From Coriobacteriaceae bacterium (GTDB lineage Bacteria; Actinomycetota; Coriobacteriia; Coriobacteriales; Coriobacteriaceae), in NCBI GenBank assembly GCA_902364645.1, contig CABJEP010000003.1, positions 1 through 64,000 of the forward strand: a stretch of 64,000 bases of DNA, given 5' to 3'. Numbering within the stretch: position 1 is the first letter of the stretch; every line of letters starts with the position of its first letter. The notes beneath the pieces were generated by a model. That model saw nothing but the letters and a program-made list of their open reading frames with translations, was not told the DNA's origin and made no database searches. Below, piece after piece: positions 17,495 through 26,022 of the stretch. The translations under genes were made by a program, and so were the position numbers.

Positions 17495-17534
17495 AACCTG
17501 CCATGTGGGGACAGGTTTATTTTGGTAGGTTTTA
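17492..17534. repeat. Dispersed palindrome with GGGACAGG core, overlapping the purF stop
   Basis: TAAAACCTGCCA (17492-17503) pairs with TGGTAGGTTTTA (17523-17534), with GGGACAGGTTTA between them. The first TAA is the purF stop codon. The same layout occurs at the pth stop codon and once more near 39770. Confidence 0.75.
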
Positions 17535-17651
17535 CCTGCTGTTTTGTTGATATGACGGCGCGTGCTGTTATGGCGCGCGCCGAAATGAACGCAATTATGA
17601 GCACCGTTTGGCGCCCGCGCGGCGCCACGGTAGTGGGAGAGGAAGGCTCAG

Positions 17652-18755
17652 ATGAGCGACAGCAAGCATGTGACGTATGAGGATGCCGGCGTCGATACCG
17701 CTGAGGGCGGCCGCGCCGTCGACGCGATTAAGCAGATGGTCAAGGACACCAATCGCCCCGAGGTTATCGGCGGCATCGGCGGCTTCGGTGGCCTGTTCTC
17801 GGCTGCCGCGCTTAAGGATATGGAAGACCCGATCCTGATCAGCGGTACCGACGGCGTGGGCACCAAGCTCGTGCTCGCCCAGATCATGGACCGTCACGAG
17901 ACGGTGGGCCAGGACCTGGTCGCTATGTGCGTCAACGACATTCTGGCTTCGGGCGCCGAGCCGCTGTTCTTTCTGGACTACGTTGCCATCGGTCACATCG
18001 AGGCCGAGCACATGGCAAAGATTATCAAGGGTGTGGCCGACGGCTGCAAGCTCGCGGGCTGCGCGCTCGTGGGCGGCGAGATGGCCGAGCACCCGGGCGT
18101 CATGGCTCCGGCCGACTACGACCTCGCCGGCTTTACCGTGGGCGTCGTCGACCGTCCCAAGATGCTCGACCCCGCAAACGTCCGCCCCGGCGACGTGATC
18201 CTGGGCCTGCCCTCCACCGGCGTGCACTCCAACGGCTACTCGCTCGTGCGCAAGGTCATTGGCGTCGACGGCATTAAGCCGGGTACGCCCGAGGGCGCCG
18301 CTAAGGCCGAGGAGCTGAGCCGTCCGCTCGAGGAGCTCGGCGGTGCATCGCTGGCAGACGCTCTGCTGGCTCCCACGCGCATCTACGTCAAGCCGGTTCT
18401 TGAGCTGCTCCGCGGTGGCGCTCCGGTGCACGCCATCGCCCACATCACCGGCGGCGGTATTACCGAGAACCTCAACCGCGCGCTCGCCGACGACGTTGAC
18501 GCCGTGGTCACCCGCAACGGCGCCGAGATGGGTTGGGACGTTCCGCCCGTCATCACCTACGTGTCGCGCCAGGCCGAGCTCGCCCCCAACGAGGCATGCA
18601 AGACCTTCAACATGGGCGTTGGTCTGTGCCTGATCGTCGCCCCCGAGGACGAGGCCGCGGTAACCGAGGCCCTGGTCGCGCTGGGCGAGAAGTCGTTCCG
18701 CGTGGGCGAGTGCGTCGAGGGCTCCGGTAAGGTCGTGTACTCCGATGAGCGCTAA
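17652..18755 (+). CDS. purM: Phosphoribosylformylglycinamidine cyclo-ligase (AIR synthetase)
   Basis: This 367-aa enzyme closes FGAM to AIR with ATP. It shows the PurM/AIRS fold: GGIGGFGGLFSA and the substrate loop ISGTDGVGTKLVLAQ near the N-terminus, CVNDILASGAEPLFFLDY, GCALVGGEMAEHPGVM, and HITGGGITENLNRAL in the C-terminal half. ATG 17652 follows GAGAGGAAGG. It overlaps purN by 11 bases and follows purF, making a purF-purM-purN cluster. The length is about 20 residues above the E. coli enzyme, from an N-terminal extension. Confidence 0.97.
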   Translation: MSDSKHVTYEDAGVDTAEGGRAVDAIKQMVKDTNRPEVIGGIGGFGGLFSAAALKDMEDPILISGTDGVGTKLVLAQIMDRHETVGQDLVAMCVNDILASGAEPLFFLDYVAIGHIEAEHMAKIIKGVADGCKLAGCALVGGEMAEHPGVMAPADYDLAGFTVGVVDRPKMLDPANVRPGDVILGLPSTGVHSNGYSLVRKVIGVDGIKPGTPEGAAKAEELSRPLEELGGASLADALLAPTRIYVKPVLELLRGGAPVHAIAHITGGGITENLNRALADDVDAVVTRNGAEMGWDVPPVITYVSRQAELAPNEACKTFNMGVGLCLIVAPEDEAAVTEALVALGEKSFRVGECVEGSGKVVYSDER

Positions 18756-19446
18756 CGAGCAGATGGCTGCTGCCGAGGGCCTGGACTTTGTGCCCTATAC
18801 CCGTCCGACTGGCACCGATACGGCTGAGCCGCTCAAGATCGGTGTGCTCATCAGCGGTTCGGGTACCAACCTGCAGGCGCTGATCGATCTGATCGCCGCC
18901 GGTAAGCTCAACGCCTCGATTGAGCTTGTGGTGTCGAGCCGTCCTTCGGCTAAGGGTTTGCAGCGCGCTGAGCGCGCGGGCATCCAGACGCTCACGCTGT
19001 CCAAGGATGTCTATGCCGACCCTATTGCCGCCGACGAGATCATCGCGCACGAGCTGCTCGAGCGCGGCTGCGAGTATGTGGTCATGGCCGGCTACATGCG
19101 CATGGTGCACACGCCTCTGTTGGCGGCGTTTCCCAACCGCGTGGTCAACTTGCATCCGGCGCTGCTGCCGAGCTTTACCGGTGCGCATGCGATTGACGAT
19201 GCCTTTGCGCGCGGCGTCAAGGTAACTGGCGTGACCGTGCATTTTGCCAACGAGGTCTACGACAACGGTCCCATCATCGCCCAGCGTGCGCTGGCTGTCG
19301 AGGAGGGCTGGGATGTCGACACGCTCGAGGAGCACATCCACGCGATTGAGCACGTGCTGTATCCCGAGGTCGTGCAAATGCTCGCCGACGGCCGCGTCCA
19401 CGTGCTGGAGAGCGGCAAGGTCGCAATTGATGCGCCCCGCGGCTAG
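18745..19446 (+). CDS. purN: Phosphoribosylglycinamide formyltransferase
   Basis: This 233-aa enzyme transfers formyl from 10-formyl-THF to GAR. Motifs are GVLISGSGTNLQALID at residues 32-47, the folate-site region YMRMVHTPLL, and the catalytic NLHPALLPSFTGAHAIDDA with its Asn-His...Asp set. It starts within the last codons of purM (ATGAGCGCTAA), which implies translational coupling. About 25 extra residues precede the usual N-terminus. A terminator-like hairpin follows 32 bases after the stop. Confidence 0.97.
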   Translation: MSANEQMAAAEGLDFVPYTRPTGTDTAEPLKIGVLISGSGTNLQALIDLIAAGKLNASIELVVSSRPSAKGLQRAERAGIQTLTLSKDVYADPIAADEIIAHELLERGCEYVVMAGYMRMVHTPLLAAFPNRVVNLHPALLPSFTGAHAIDDAFARGVKVTGVTVHFANEVYDNGPIIAQRALAVEEGWDVDTLEEHIHAIEHVLYPEVVQMLADGRVHVLESGKVAIDAPRG

Positions 19447-19478
19447 CGGCGCACAGTACAATTTAGTTGAGTGGTCAG

Positions 19479-19516
19479 GGTGGTCATTGGCGCCAAGGCG
19501 CGCGTGGCCACCTTTT
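19479..19516 (+). terminator. Terminator after purN
   Basis: GGTGGTCA (19479-19486) pairs with TGGCCACC (19505-19512) with one wobble, with extra pairing inside, and is followed by TTTTG. Confidence 0.65.
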
Positions 19517-19524
19517 GTTTTGGG

Positions 19525-19580
19525 TAGTCACCCGCGACGTTCTTGAATGACTAGTCGTTTAAGAACGTCGCGGGTGACTA
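19525..19580. repeat. Perfect 20-bp inverted repeat before the orphan EIIA gene
   Basis: Bases 19525-19544 and 19561-19580 are exact inverted copies around a 16-base loop that itself holds ACTAGT. There is no T-run. It ends 19 bases before the EIIA start and could act on its leader RNA, or be a dispersed palindrome. Confidence 0.7.
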
Positions 19581-19598
19581 GGTGAGAGAGGTGAGCGC

Positions 19599-20063
19599 AT
19601 GGCGGATAACGAAGCGCTGTTTACGCCTGAGCTGGTGTTTTTTGATTGGGAGTGTGCGACGCCGGGTGAGGTGTTTGCGCAGCTCGAGAGTGAGCTTGCT
19701 CCGCGCGGCTACATTGCCGACGGTTGGCTCGACGCCGTTCGCACGCGCGAGGATGCCTATCCCACGGGTCTTGCCATGCCGGCGGCAAACATTGCCATTC
19801 CGCATACCGATCCGGGGTTTGTGGCCAAGCCCTATATCGCGGTGGTGAAGCCCGCCGCGCCCGTGACATTTAACGCTATGGCTGGCATGGGCGCTCCGGT
19901 GCCGGCGCAGATCGTCATCAACCTGGGCATCGCCGAGCCGGGCGGCCAGGTCGAGGCCCTGCAGGCTCTCATGAACATCTTTATGGACGCCGATGCCGCA
20001 TCCGACGTGCTCGGCCAGACCACGCCGCAGGGCATGGTCGACGCTATCCGCCGTCACTTCTAA
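19599..20063 (+). CDS. PTS EIIA component, fructose/galactitol (EIIA-2) family
   Basis: This 154-aa cytosolic protein belongs to the PTS_EIIA_2 fold. The phosphorylation site is His69 in NIAIPHTDP, and the C-terminal LMNIFMDADAASDVL helix fits the family. ATG 19599 has GAGAGAGGTGAG upstream. No EIIB or EIIC of the same family is nearby, so it is an orphan here; such EIIAs may serve a remote galactitol-type permease or act in regulation. A perfect 20-bp inverted repeat lies directly upstream. Confidence 0.88.
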   Translation: MADNEALFTPELVFFDWECATPGEVFAQLESELAPRGYIADGWLDAVRTREDAYPTGLAMPAANIAIPHTDPGFVAKPYIAVVKPAAPVTFNAMAGMGAPVPAQIVINLGIAEPGGQVEALQALMNIFMDADAASDVLGQTTPQGMVDAIRRHF

Positions 20064-20080
20064 GGTGCCGGCTGCCAGAG

Positions 20081-20133
20081 CTGTCCCCTTTGCACCAAAA
20101 TGGTGCAGATTAACCTGTCCCCAATGCACCAAG
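20081..20133. repeat. Dispersed GGGACAG-type palindrome
   Basis: CTGTCCCC occurs twice (from 20081 and in 20115-20122) around the palindrome TGCACCA-AAA-TGGTGCA (20091-20107), and TGCACCAA recurs at 20125-20132. It belongs to the loose family of hairpins with a CTGTCCC core seen throughout the window. Confidence 0.55.
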
Positions 20134-20198
20134 CGTGCCGCGGGGGCTGCGTTGTGACACAATGGCGTTTGTTCGATTCGTTATGCGAAAGGCCAAAC

Positions 20199-21422
20199 AT
20201 GGCAAATAAGAAAAAGAACCCCGAGGCCGCGCCGACGCCCGAGCAACAGGCTCGCGCCGCCTCCAGCTCTCGTAAGAAGCAGCGCAAGACCTATGTGTCC
20301 AAGACCGTCAAGATTATCCTAGTGGTTATCGGCGTACTAGCGATGCTGCTTTCCGTCTCGGCCATGGCGTGCTCCGGCCTGATGTCGCAGACCGAAAGCG
20401 CCAGCTCGGGCTATAAGCTCACTGGCGGCGTGGCTGCCACCATCAATGGCACCAACCTCACCGAGGACACCGTGACCAAGCAGATCATGAGCATGCGCAC
20501 GTCCTACGGCTACACCAAGGACAAAGACTGGGCGCAGTACCTGGTCGACAACGACCTCACGCCCAAGAAGTATCGCAAGCAGCTCATCGACTCCTACACG
20601 CAGCAGATTCTGCTTCAGCAAGCGCAGAAGGAAAACGGCGTGACCGTCTCGGACGAGGAGGTCGAGAAGGCCTGGAAGGACGCCTGCAAGAGCGCCGGCG
20701 GCGCCAAGGCCTTTAAGAAGACGCTTAAGACCTACGGCTACACCGAGGACACCTACAAGGACTCGCTCAAGGAGAGCCTGGCGCAGCAAAAGCTCAAGGA
20801 TGCGGTAGCGCCCACAAGCAAGCCCAAGGACAGCGAGATTGTCGATTACATCAACGAGAACCTGTCCAACTACAATGACGCCCGCCGTTCGTCGAATATT
20901 CTGATCAAGGTCGATTCCGACGCTTCCGATGAGGACAAGGCCGCCGCCAAGGCCAAGGCGCAGGAGTGCCTGGACAAGATCAACTCCGGCGAGCTGAGCT
21001 TTGAGGACGCCGTAAAGCAGTACTCCGACGATACCGGCTCCAAGGATAAGAAGGGCGATGTGGGCTGGGACAAGCTCACCACCTTCGTCGACAGCTACCA
21101 GGCGGCGCTCGAGGGGCTCAACAAGGGCGATGTGAGCGACGTCGTCGAGTCGACCTATGGTTACCACATCATCAAGTGCACCGACTACTTCCATGTCGAT
21201 AATCAGGTCGATGACATTAAGCAGGTACCCAAGGACATCAAGAAGTACGTCTCCAACGTGGTGAAGACGCAGACGGCAAGCACCGCGTACAGCGAGTGGC
21301 TGGAGCAGTACAAGAAGGACGCCGACATCACCGTTAACCCCATGCCTAAGGACGTGCCCTATAACGTGAGCCTGAAGGGCGTCACCAAGAGTTCGACCGA
21401 CGATTCGTCGACGACTGAGTAA
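20199..21422 (+). CDS. Membrane-anchored parvulin-type peptidyl-prolyl isomerase (SurA/PrsA-like)
   Basis: This 407-aa exported foldase has a basic cytosolic N-terminus (1-38), one transmembrane helix (about 39-62), a SurA-N-like helical domain (about 75-220) and a parvulin domain (about 227-331, from DARRSSNILIKV to YGYHIIKCTDYF, with ELSFEDAVKQYSDD). It would help secreted proteins fold outside the membrane. I use ATG 20199, preceded by GAAAGG; the longer frame from 20100 reads through a repeat. Cys at the helix end lacks a good lipobox, so a lipid anchor is doubtful. Many exported surface proteins lie nearby, but linkage is inferred. Confidence 0.9.
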   Translation: MANKKKNPEAAPTPEQQARAASSSRKKQRKTYVSKTVKIILVVIGVLAMLLSVSAMACSGLMSQTESASSGYKLTGGVAATINGTNLTEDTVTKQIMSMRTSYGYTKDKDWAQYLVDNDLTPKKYRKQLIDSYTQQILLQQAQKENGVTVSDEEVEKAWKDACKSAGGAKAFKKTLKTYGYTEDTYKDSLKESLAQQKLKDAVAPTSKPKDSEIVDYINENLSNYNDARRSSNILIKVDSDASDEDKAAAKAKAQECLDKINSGELSFEDAVKQYSDDTGSKDKKGDVGWDKLTTFVDSYQAALEGLNKGDVSDVVESTYGYHIIKCTDYFHVDNQVDDIKQVPKDIKKYVSNVVKTQTASTAYSEWLEQYKKDADITVNPMPKDVPYNVSLKGVTKSSTDDSSTTE

Positions 21423-21476
21423 TCATGGGGCGGTGCTCGCGCGAGTGCCGCCCACGCTATTAGAGAGGATTTGCAG

Positions 21477-21920
21477 ATGACCAACGAAGAGCTGCAGAAG
21501 GAAATGATCGCGGCCATGAAGGCTAAGGACAAGGTTCGCCTGTCCATCATTCGCCAGGTCAAGGCCGAGGTGAAGAATATCGAGGTTAACGAGCGCCGCG
21601 ATGTGACCGAGGAAGACGTCAACAGCATGATCAAGCGTCTGATTAAGCAGACGAGCGAGACGCTGGAGATGTCCATCAAGGCCGGCACCGACCAAGAGCG
21701 TACCGACAACCTGACCGAGCAGGTCAAGATTCTGGAGAGCCTTCTGCCCGCGCAGGTTTCGGGCGAGGAGCTCGAGGCCCTGATCGAGCAGGTCATCGCC
21801 GAGCTGGGCGCCGCGTCCAAGAAGCAGATGGGCCAGGTCATGGGCGCTCTGGGTAAGGCCACTGGCGGCAACTTCGATAAGCCGGCAGCAGCAAAGATCG
21901 TTGGAGCCAAACTCGCGTAA
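21477..21920 (+). CDS. GatB/YqeY domain protein
   Basis: This 147-aa protein is a stand-alone YqeY domain, related to the tail of the GatB amidotransferase subunit, which contacts tRNA. The pattern KDKVRLSIIRQVKAEVKNIEV near the start, then EQVKILESLLPAQ and GQVMGALGKATGGNFD, is typical. ATG 21477 has GAGAGGA 8 bases upstream. The cellular role of free YqeY proteins is not settled. It follows the foldase by 54 bases and may share its transcript. A large two-stage hairpin follows. Confidence 0.93.
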   Translation: MTNEELQKEMIAAMKAKDKVRLSIIRQVKAEVKNIEVNERRDVTEEDVNSMIKRLIKQTSETLEMSIKAGTDQERTDNLTEQVKILESLLPAQVSGEELEALIEQVIAELGAASKKQMGQVMGALGKATGGNFDKPAAAKIVGAKLA

Positions 21921-21964
21921 TTTGTTACGCGGTTTTACCAAACCGCGTAACGGCTCGACGCTGC

Positions 21965-22064
21965 AAACCCGTACACACGGCAATCTGACGTTCAATTTCA
22001 AGGGCGCGACCATAAGGTCTGCGCCCTTTCATTTCACGTCACCTTGCTCGCGTGTACGGGTTTT
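21965..22064 (+). terminator. Nested hairpin, probable terminator after yqeY
   Basis: In the 358-base gap 21921-22278, AAGGGCGC (22000-22007) pairs with GCGCCCTT (22021-22028), and an outer arm CCCGTACAC (21968-21976) pairs with GTGTACGGG (22052-22060), followed by TTTT. This makes a roughly 100-base stem with a terminator-like end. Confidence 0.55.
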
Positions 22065-22107
22065 CGCTGACTTATGCTCAACAAGGGCGGTTGTATTATT
22101 TTCGGTG

Positions 22108-22172
22108 CTCATTGGGGACAGACTTAAATGAGTACCCACGGGGGGTACTCATTTAAGTCTGTGCCCAATGAG
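22108..22172. repeat. 30-bp inverted repeat with GGGGACAG core
   Basis: Bases 22108-22137 and 22143-22172 are inverted copies with one mismatch. It carries GGGGACAGACTTAAATGAG and lies about 105 bases before the ABC transporter operon. Same loose family as the other GGGACAG hairpins. Confidence 0.75.
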
Positions 22173-22278
22173 TGGGCGGAAGGTTGCGGGTTCTTTACGG
22201 GGATGTAGTGTGGGCTGCGGAAACGTGGTTCTTTCCGTACAATAGTTCAACTCGTGTAAACGCAGGGAAGGGACATTC

Positions 22279-23010
22279 ATGGCAGACATGATCGAGATCA
22301 AGCATCTCAACAAGTACTTTGGCGACCTGCATGTGCTCAAAGATATCAACCTCACCGTCAAGCGCGGCGAGAAGCTCGTAATGATCGGGCCCTCTGGTTC
22401 GGGTAAGTCGACGCTCATCCGCTGCGTCGATTATCTTGAGGAGCCCACGTCGGGCGAGGTCATCATCGACGGCACGCCGCTTACCAAGAAGAATCACCTG
22501 GAGATGGCTCGCAAGTATAGCTCCATGGTGTTTCAGCAGTTCAACCTGTATCCCAACATGACGGTGCTGGGCAATCTGACGCTCGCGCCCATCAAGCTGC
22601 AAAAGAAGAGCAAGGAGGAGGCGACCGAGATCGCCATCGCCGCGCTCAAGCGCGTTGGCATGGCTCATAAGGCCGGCGAGTATCCGCAGAACCTCTCGGG
22701 CGGTCAGCAGCAGCGCATCGCTATCGCCCGTGCCCTGTGCACTAAGCAGCCCATCATCCTGTTTGACGAGCCGACCTCGGCGCTCGACCCCGAGATGGTC
22801 CAGGAGGTTCTGGACGTTATGATTGAGCTTGCGCAGGAGGACATCACCATGATCTGCGTGACGCATGAGATGGGCTTTGCGCGCCAGGTGGCCGACCGCG
22901 TCATCTTTATGGAGGACGGCCGCATTCTGGAGGAGGGCACGCCCGAGCACTTCTTCGATAACCCCGAGAACCCGCGCTGCCGCGAGTTCCTGTCCAAGAT
23001 TCTGCACTAG
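22279..23010 (+). CDS. Polar amino-acid ABC transporter, ATP-binding protein (GlnQ-like)
   Basis: This 243-aa ATPase powers uptake of a polar amino acid. Walker A is GPSGSGKST (residues 37-45), the Q-loop [11 protein letters not shown], the signature LSGGQQQR, Walker [13 protein letters not shown], and the switch histidine lies in VTHEM. This variant is typical of the GlnQ/HisP/ArtP family. The operon continues with a binding protein and two permeases, giving a full importer. ATG 22279 follows AGGGAAGGG. Substrate is probably glutamine, glutamate, arginine or similar, which sequence alone cannot decide. Confidence 0.96.
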   Translation: MADMIEIKHLNKYFGDLHVLKDINLTVKRGEKLVMIGPSGSGKSTLIRCVDYLEEPTSGEVIIDGTPLTKKNHLEMARKYSSMVFQQFNLYPNMTVLGNLTLAPIKLQKKSKEEATEIAIAALKRVGMAHKAGEYPQNLSGGQQQRIAIARALCTKQPIILFDEPTSALDPEMVQEVLDVMIELAQEDITMICVTHEMGFARQVADRVIFMEDGRILEEGTPEHFFDNPENPRCREFLSKILH

Positions 23011-23018
23011 GCGCGGTG

Positions 23019-23894
23019 ATGGACATGACGGATATGACGAGGGCGGCTGTATCGCGCCGTCACTTTTTGCAGCTGGCTGGCGCCGGCATGCTCGCGCTGA
23101 CGGGGACCGCGCTCACCGGTTGCGGCAACTCTGCCAGCGGCGAGGCCTCCGACAAGGGGTCCAAGCTTGCGACCATCAAGTCGCGTGGCCACCTGAACGC
23201 CGGCGTTAAGAAGGATGTTCCCGGCTACGGCTATTACGACACCGCCAAGGGTCGCTTTGAGGGCATGGAGGTCGATCTGTGCTACCAGATCGCCGCTGCC
23301 GTCTTTGGCGTGAGCTACAAGGAGGCCCGCGCCCAGGAGCTGGTCGAGTTTACCGACGTAACGCCCAAGACGCGCGGCCCGCTGATCGACAACGGCCAAC
23401 TCGATGTGGTCGCGGCGACCTACACCATCACCGACGAGCGCAAGAAGAGCTGGGATTTCTCGACGCCGTATCGCACCGACTACGTGGGCCTCATGGTCAA
23501 GAAACGTTCGGGCTTTACCTCGATTGAGGACCTGGACGGCAAGGTCATCGGCGTGAGTCAGGGTGCCACCACGCAGGGCCTGATCGAGCAGATGATCAAG
23601 GATAACGGCTTTACCTGCGAGCCCGAATTTAGGGCCTTTAGCGGCTACCCCATCATCAAGAGTTCGCTCGACGCCGGCAATATCGACGTCTTTGCCATGG
23701 ACCGCTCCACGCTGGCCGGCTACATGAACGAGACTGTCGAGCTACTGCAGCCCGAGGTCAAGTTTGGCGAGCAGGGCTACGGCGTGGCGACCAAGAAGGG
23801 CTGCGACCTCTCGGCCGTGGTCAATCAGGTGGTCTGCGATCGCTTGGCCGACGGCTGGCTCGATCAAGAGGTCAAGACCTGGGGTCTTGTGTAG
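23019..23894 (+). CDS. Amino-acid ABC transporter substrate-binding lipoprotein
   Basis: This roughly 291-aa protein is a type 3 periplasmic-binding-like domain for polar amino acids. The N-terminus has SRRHFLQLAG, a twin-arginine-like motif, and the lipobox LTGC (near residue 32), so it may be exported by Tat and lipid-anchored. Binding-fold segments are GYGYYDTAKGRFEGMEVDLC, DVVAATYTITDERKKSWDFS and GVSQGATTQGLIE. The start is uncertain: ATG 23019, GTG 23016 and ATG 23025 all lie just after the ATPase stop with weak ribosome signals, which suggests translational coupling. Confidence 0.93.
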   Translation: MDMTDMTRAAVSRRHFLQLAGAGMLALTGTALTGCGNSASGEASDKGSKLATIKSRGHLNAGVKKDVPGYGYYDTAKGRFEGMEVDLCYQIAAAVFGVSYKEARAQELVEFTDVTPKTRGPLIDNGQLDVVAATYTITDERKKSWDFSTPYRTDYVGLMVKKRSGFTSIEDLDGKVIGVSQGATTQGLIEQMIKDNGFTCEPEFRAFSGYPIIKSSLDAGNIDVFAMDRSTLAGYMNETVELLQPEVKFGEQGYGVATKKGCDLSAVVNQVVCDRLADGWLDQEVKTWGLV

Positions 23895-23919
23895 GCGCAT
23901 CGTCCAAGGAAGGAATCAA

Positions 23920-24666
23920 ATGCTCGAAGGATTGTTTGACGCCGACCGCTGGTCGACGACATTTCAAAACATGGGGCCCTTCTGGGAGGGCTTTGGCGTG
24001 ACGCTGCAGGTGGTCGTTGCTGGTCTGCTGCTGTCGCTGGTGCTGGGCACGCTGCTGGGCGTGTTCTCGACCACCCGTTCGCGTGTACTGCGCGCCATCA
24101 GCCGCGTGTACGTTGAGTTTTACCAGAATACCCCGCTACCCGTGCAGGTGCTCTTTATGTATATGGCTGGCCCGCAGTTTTTGCAGGCTATAACCGGCGC
24201 CGACCAGCCGGTGCGCATCGCGCCGTTCGTGCTGGGCTTCTTGGGTGTGGGCCTGTATCACGCGGCCTACATCTCGGAGGTCATCCGCACCGGTATCGAG
24301 GCCGTTCCGCGCGGTCAGATGGAGGCGGCCCAGAGCCAGGGCTTCACCCGTGCGCAGGCATACTGGTACATCGTACTGCCCCAGACGTTCAAGATCATTC
24401 TGCCGCCGCTGTGTAACCAGGCGCTCAACCTGGTCAAGAACACGTCGGTGCTGGCGCTTGTGGCCGGCGGCGACCTTATGTACCGTTCCGACAACTTTGT
24501 GAGTCTGTACGGTTACCTGCAGGGATACATCGTCTGCTGCCTTATGTACTTCATCATCTGCTTTCCGCTCGCCATGCTTGTGCAGTGGCTCGAGCGCCGC
24601 TCCAAGGAGCGTCCGCGCGGCGTGAGCCTAGCCGAGCTGGGGCTCGACAACGTAGAGGAGGCCTAG
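23920..24666 (+). CDS. Amino-acid ABC transporter permease 1
   Basis: This 248-aa membrane protein is one of the paired permeases of the importer (HisMQ/GlnP type). It has a signature for ATPase contact, EVIRTGIEAVPRGQMEAAQSQG, and about five transmembrane helices. I use ATG 23920, with AAGGAAGGAA upstream; the longer frame overlaps the binding-protein gene and is not homologous. It ends four bases before the second permease. Confidence 0.95.
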   Translation: MLEGLFDADRWSTTFQNMGPFWEGFGVTLQVVVAGLLLSLVLGTLLGVFSTTRSRVLRAISRVYVEFYQNTPLPVQVLFMYMAGPQFLQAITGADQPVRIAPFVLGFLGVGLYHAAYISEVIRTGIEAVPRGQMEAAQSQGFTRAQAYWYIVLPQTFKIILPPLCNQALNLVKNTSVLALVAGGDLMYRSDNFVSLYGYLQGYIVCCLMYFIICFPLAMLVQWLERRSKERPRGVSLAELGLDNVEEA

Positions 24667-24669
24667 CGC

Positions 24670-25308
24670 ATGGAAATCTTCAACGCGACCAACCTGCTCT
24701 ACATTTGGGGCGGCTTTGTTAAGACAATCGAGATCTCGGCGCTGTCGATCTTTTTCTCGCTCATCTTTGGCACGGTGCTGGCGCTCGTTAAAAGCTATGC
24801 GCCCCGCCCGTTCCGTATTCTGGTGAGCGCCTATATCGAGCTGTTCCGCTGCACACCGAACCTGCTGTGGATCCTGTTTATCTACTTTACTGTGCAGGGT
24901 TTGGACATTGTGATTTCGACCATCGCCTTTACGCTGTTTACCAGCGCCGTGATGGCCGAGATTGTGCGCGGCGGCCTCAACTCGATTCCGCGCGGCCAGT
25001 TTGAGGCGGCGCAGAGCCAGGGTTTTGGCTTCTTTGCCACCATGCGCTACATCATTCTGCCGCAGACGTTTAAGACGATCATTCCGGCGCTGTTTAGCCA
25101 GTGCACGACCGTCATCAAGGACAGCTCGTATCTTTCGGGTATTAACGTGGCCGAGCTCATGTATACGGCAAATGTCGTGATGGCCCACGCGATCGACCTG
25201 TCGCAGGTGCTTATGCTCTACGGCCTGGTGTTTGCGATGTACTTTGTGCTCAACTTTGGTATCTCGCTGCTGGTTCGCGCATATCAGAGGCGAATGGTGG
25301 CAGCGTAG
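24670..25308 (+). CDS. Amino-acid ABC transporter permease 2
   Basis: This 212-aa protein is the partner permease. The conserved cytosolic loop is EIVRGGLNSIPRGQFEAAQSQG, and YIELFRCTPNLLWILF fits the family. Only three bases separate it from permease 1. A perfect 29-base palindrome begins two bases after its stop, before the cytidylate-kinase-like gene. Confidence 0.95.
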   Translation: MEIFNATNLLYIWGGFVKTIEISALSIFFSLIFGTVLALVKSYAPRPFRILVSAYIELFRCTPNLLWILFIYFTVQGLDIVISTIAFTLFTSAVMAEIVRGGLNSIPRGQFEAAQSQGFGFFATMRYIILPQTFKTIIPALFSQCTTVIKDSSYLSGINVAELMYTANVVMAHAIDLSQVLMLYGLVFAMYFVLNFGISLLVRAYQRRMVAA

Positions 25309-25310
25309 AA

Positions 25311-25339
25311 TGTGACAAAGGGACTGTCCCTTTGTCACA
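25311..25339. repeat. Perfect GGGACAG-type palindrome
   Basis: TGTGACAAAGGGAC (25311-25324) pairs perfectly with GTCCCTTTGTCACA (25326-25339) around one T. It starts two bases after the permease stop codon and 18 bases before the next start codon. Confidence 0.75.
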
Positions 25340-25356
25340 TAGAGAAAGGAATCGCG

Positions 25357-25980
25357 ATGAGCGATCTGGAGAATAAGAAGAATCCTGTGGTCATTACCAT
25401 CGCGCGCGACTTTGGCGCCGAGGGCCACGAGATTGGTCGCATGCTTGCCGACGAGTTGGGGATTCCGCTGTACGATAACGAGCTGCTGGTACGTGCGTCG
25501 CTGCGCGCGGGCGAGTCGCTCGACAAGATGGCCGCCTACGACGAGCGTCTGGCCGTGGAGAACATGGCGTTCCTGCCCGACCGCTACGACGCGCGTTCGT
25601 ACTCGGACAAGCTGTTCCAAAAGATGAGCCAGGTGATTTTGGACTTGGGTGAGACCGAGAGCTGCATTATCGAAGGCCGCCTGTCCGATTACCTGCTTCG
25701 CAACAACCCCAACCACATTGCCGTGTTGGTGACCGCTCCCTTTGAGGACCGCGTCGAGATTGTGCGCAAGAAGCGTGGCCTTAACAAAAAGAAGGGCGCC
25801 AAGCTGGTCAAACAGCAGCAGAAGGCGCGCGAGGCGTTCTATAAGCGCTACAGCGCCGGCAAGTGGAAGATGACGAGCGGTAAGGATATCGTCGTCAACC
25901 GCGCCAAGCTGGGGCGCGAAGGCTGCAAAGACGTTATCGCCGCTGCCTACCGCTACAAAGTCGCCCAGCTCGAAGCCTAG
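25357..25980 (+). CDS. Cytidylate kinase-like protein
   Basis: This 207-aa protein belongs to the cytidylate-kinase-like family (PF13189 type). The P-loop region is ITIARDFGAEGHEIGRMLA, a variant of the SREYGSGGREIG form, followed by LGIPLYDNELL and the NMP-binding-like EGRLSDYLL. The C-terminal half is Lys/Arg-rich (RGLNKKKGAKLVKQQQKARE). The substrate of this family is poorly known; it is distinct from the housekeeping Cmk. ATG 25357 has GAAAGGA upstream; an earlier frame would read through the palindrome. Confidence 0.88.
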   Translation: MSDLENKKNPVVITIARDFGAEGHEIGRMLADELGIPLYDNELLVRASLRAGESLDKMAAYDERLAVENMAFLPDRYDARSYSDKLFQKMSQVILDLGETESCIIEGRLSDYLLRNNPNHIAVLVTAPFEDRVEIVRKKRGLNKKKGAKLVKQQQKAREAFYKRYSAGKWKMTSGKDIVVNRAKLGREGCKDVIAAAYRYKVAQLEA

Positions 25981-25987
25981 CCAATCA

Positions 25988-26019
25988 AAACCACCACAAA
26001 GGCACCTTTGTGGTGGTTT
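25988..26019. terminator. Bidirectional terminator-like palindrome
   Basis: AAACCACCACAAAGG (25988-26002) pairs perfectly with its inverse at 26005-26019, followed by GTTTT. It sits between convergent genes and is a version of the ACCACCACAAAGG hairpins seen near the surface-protein genes. Confidence 0.7.
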
Positions 26020-26022
26020 GTT

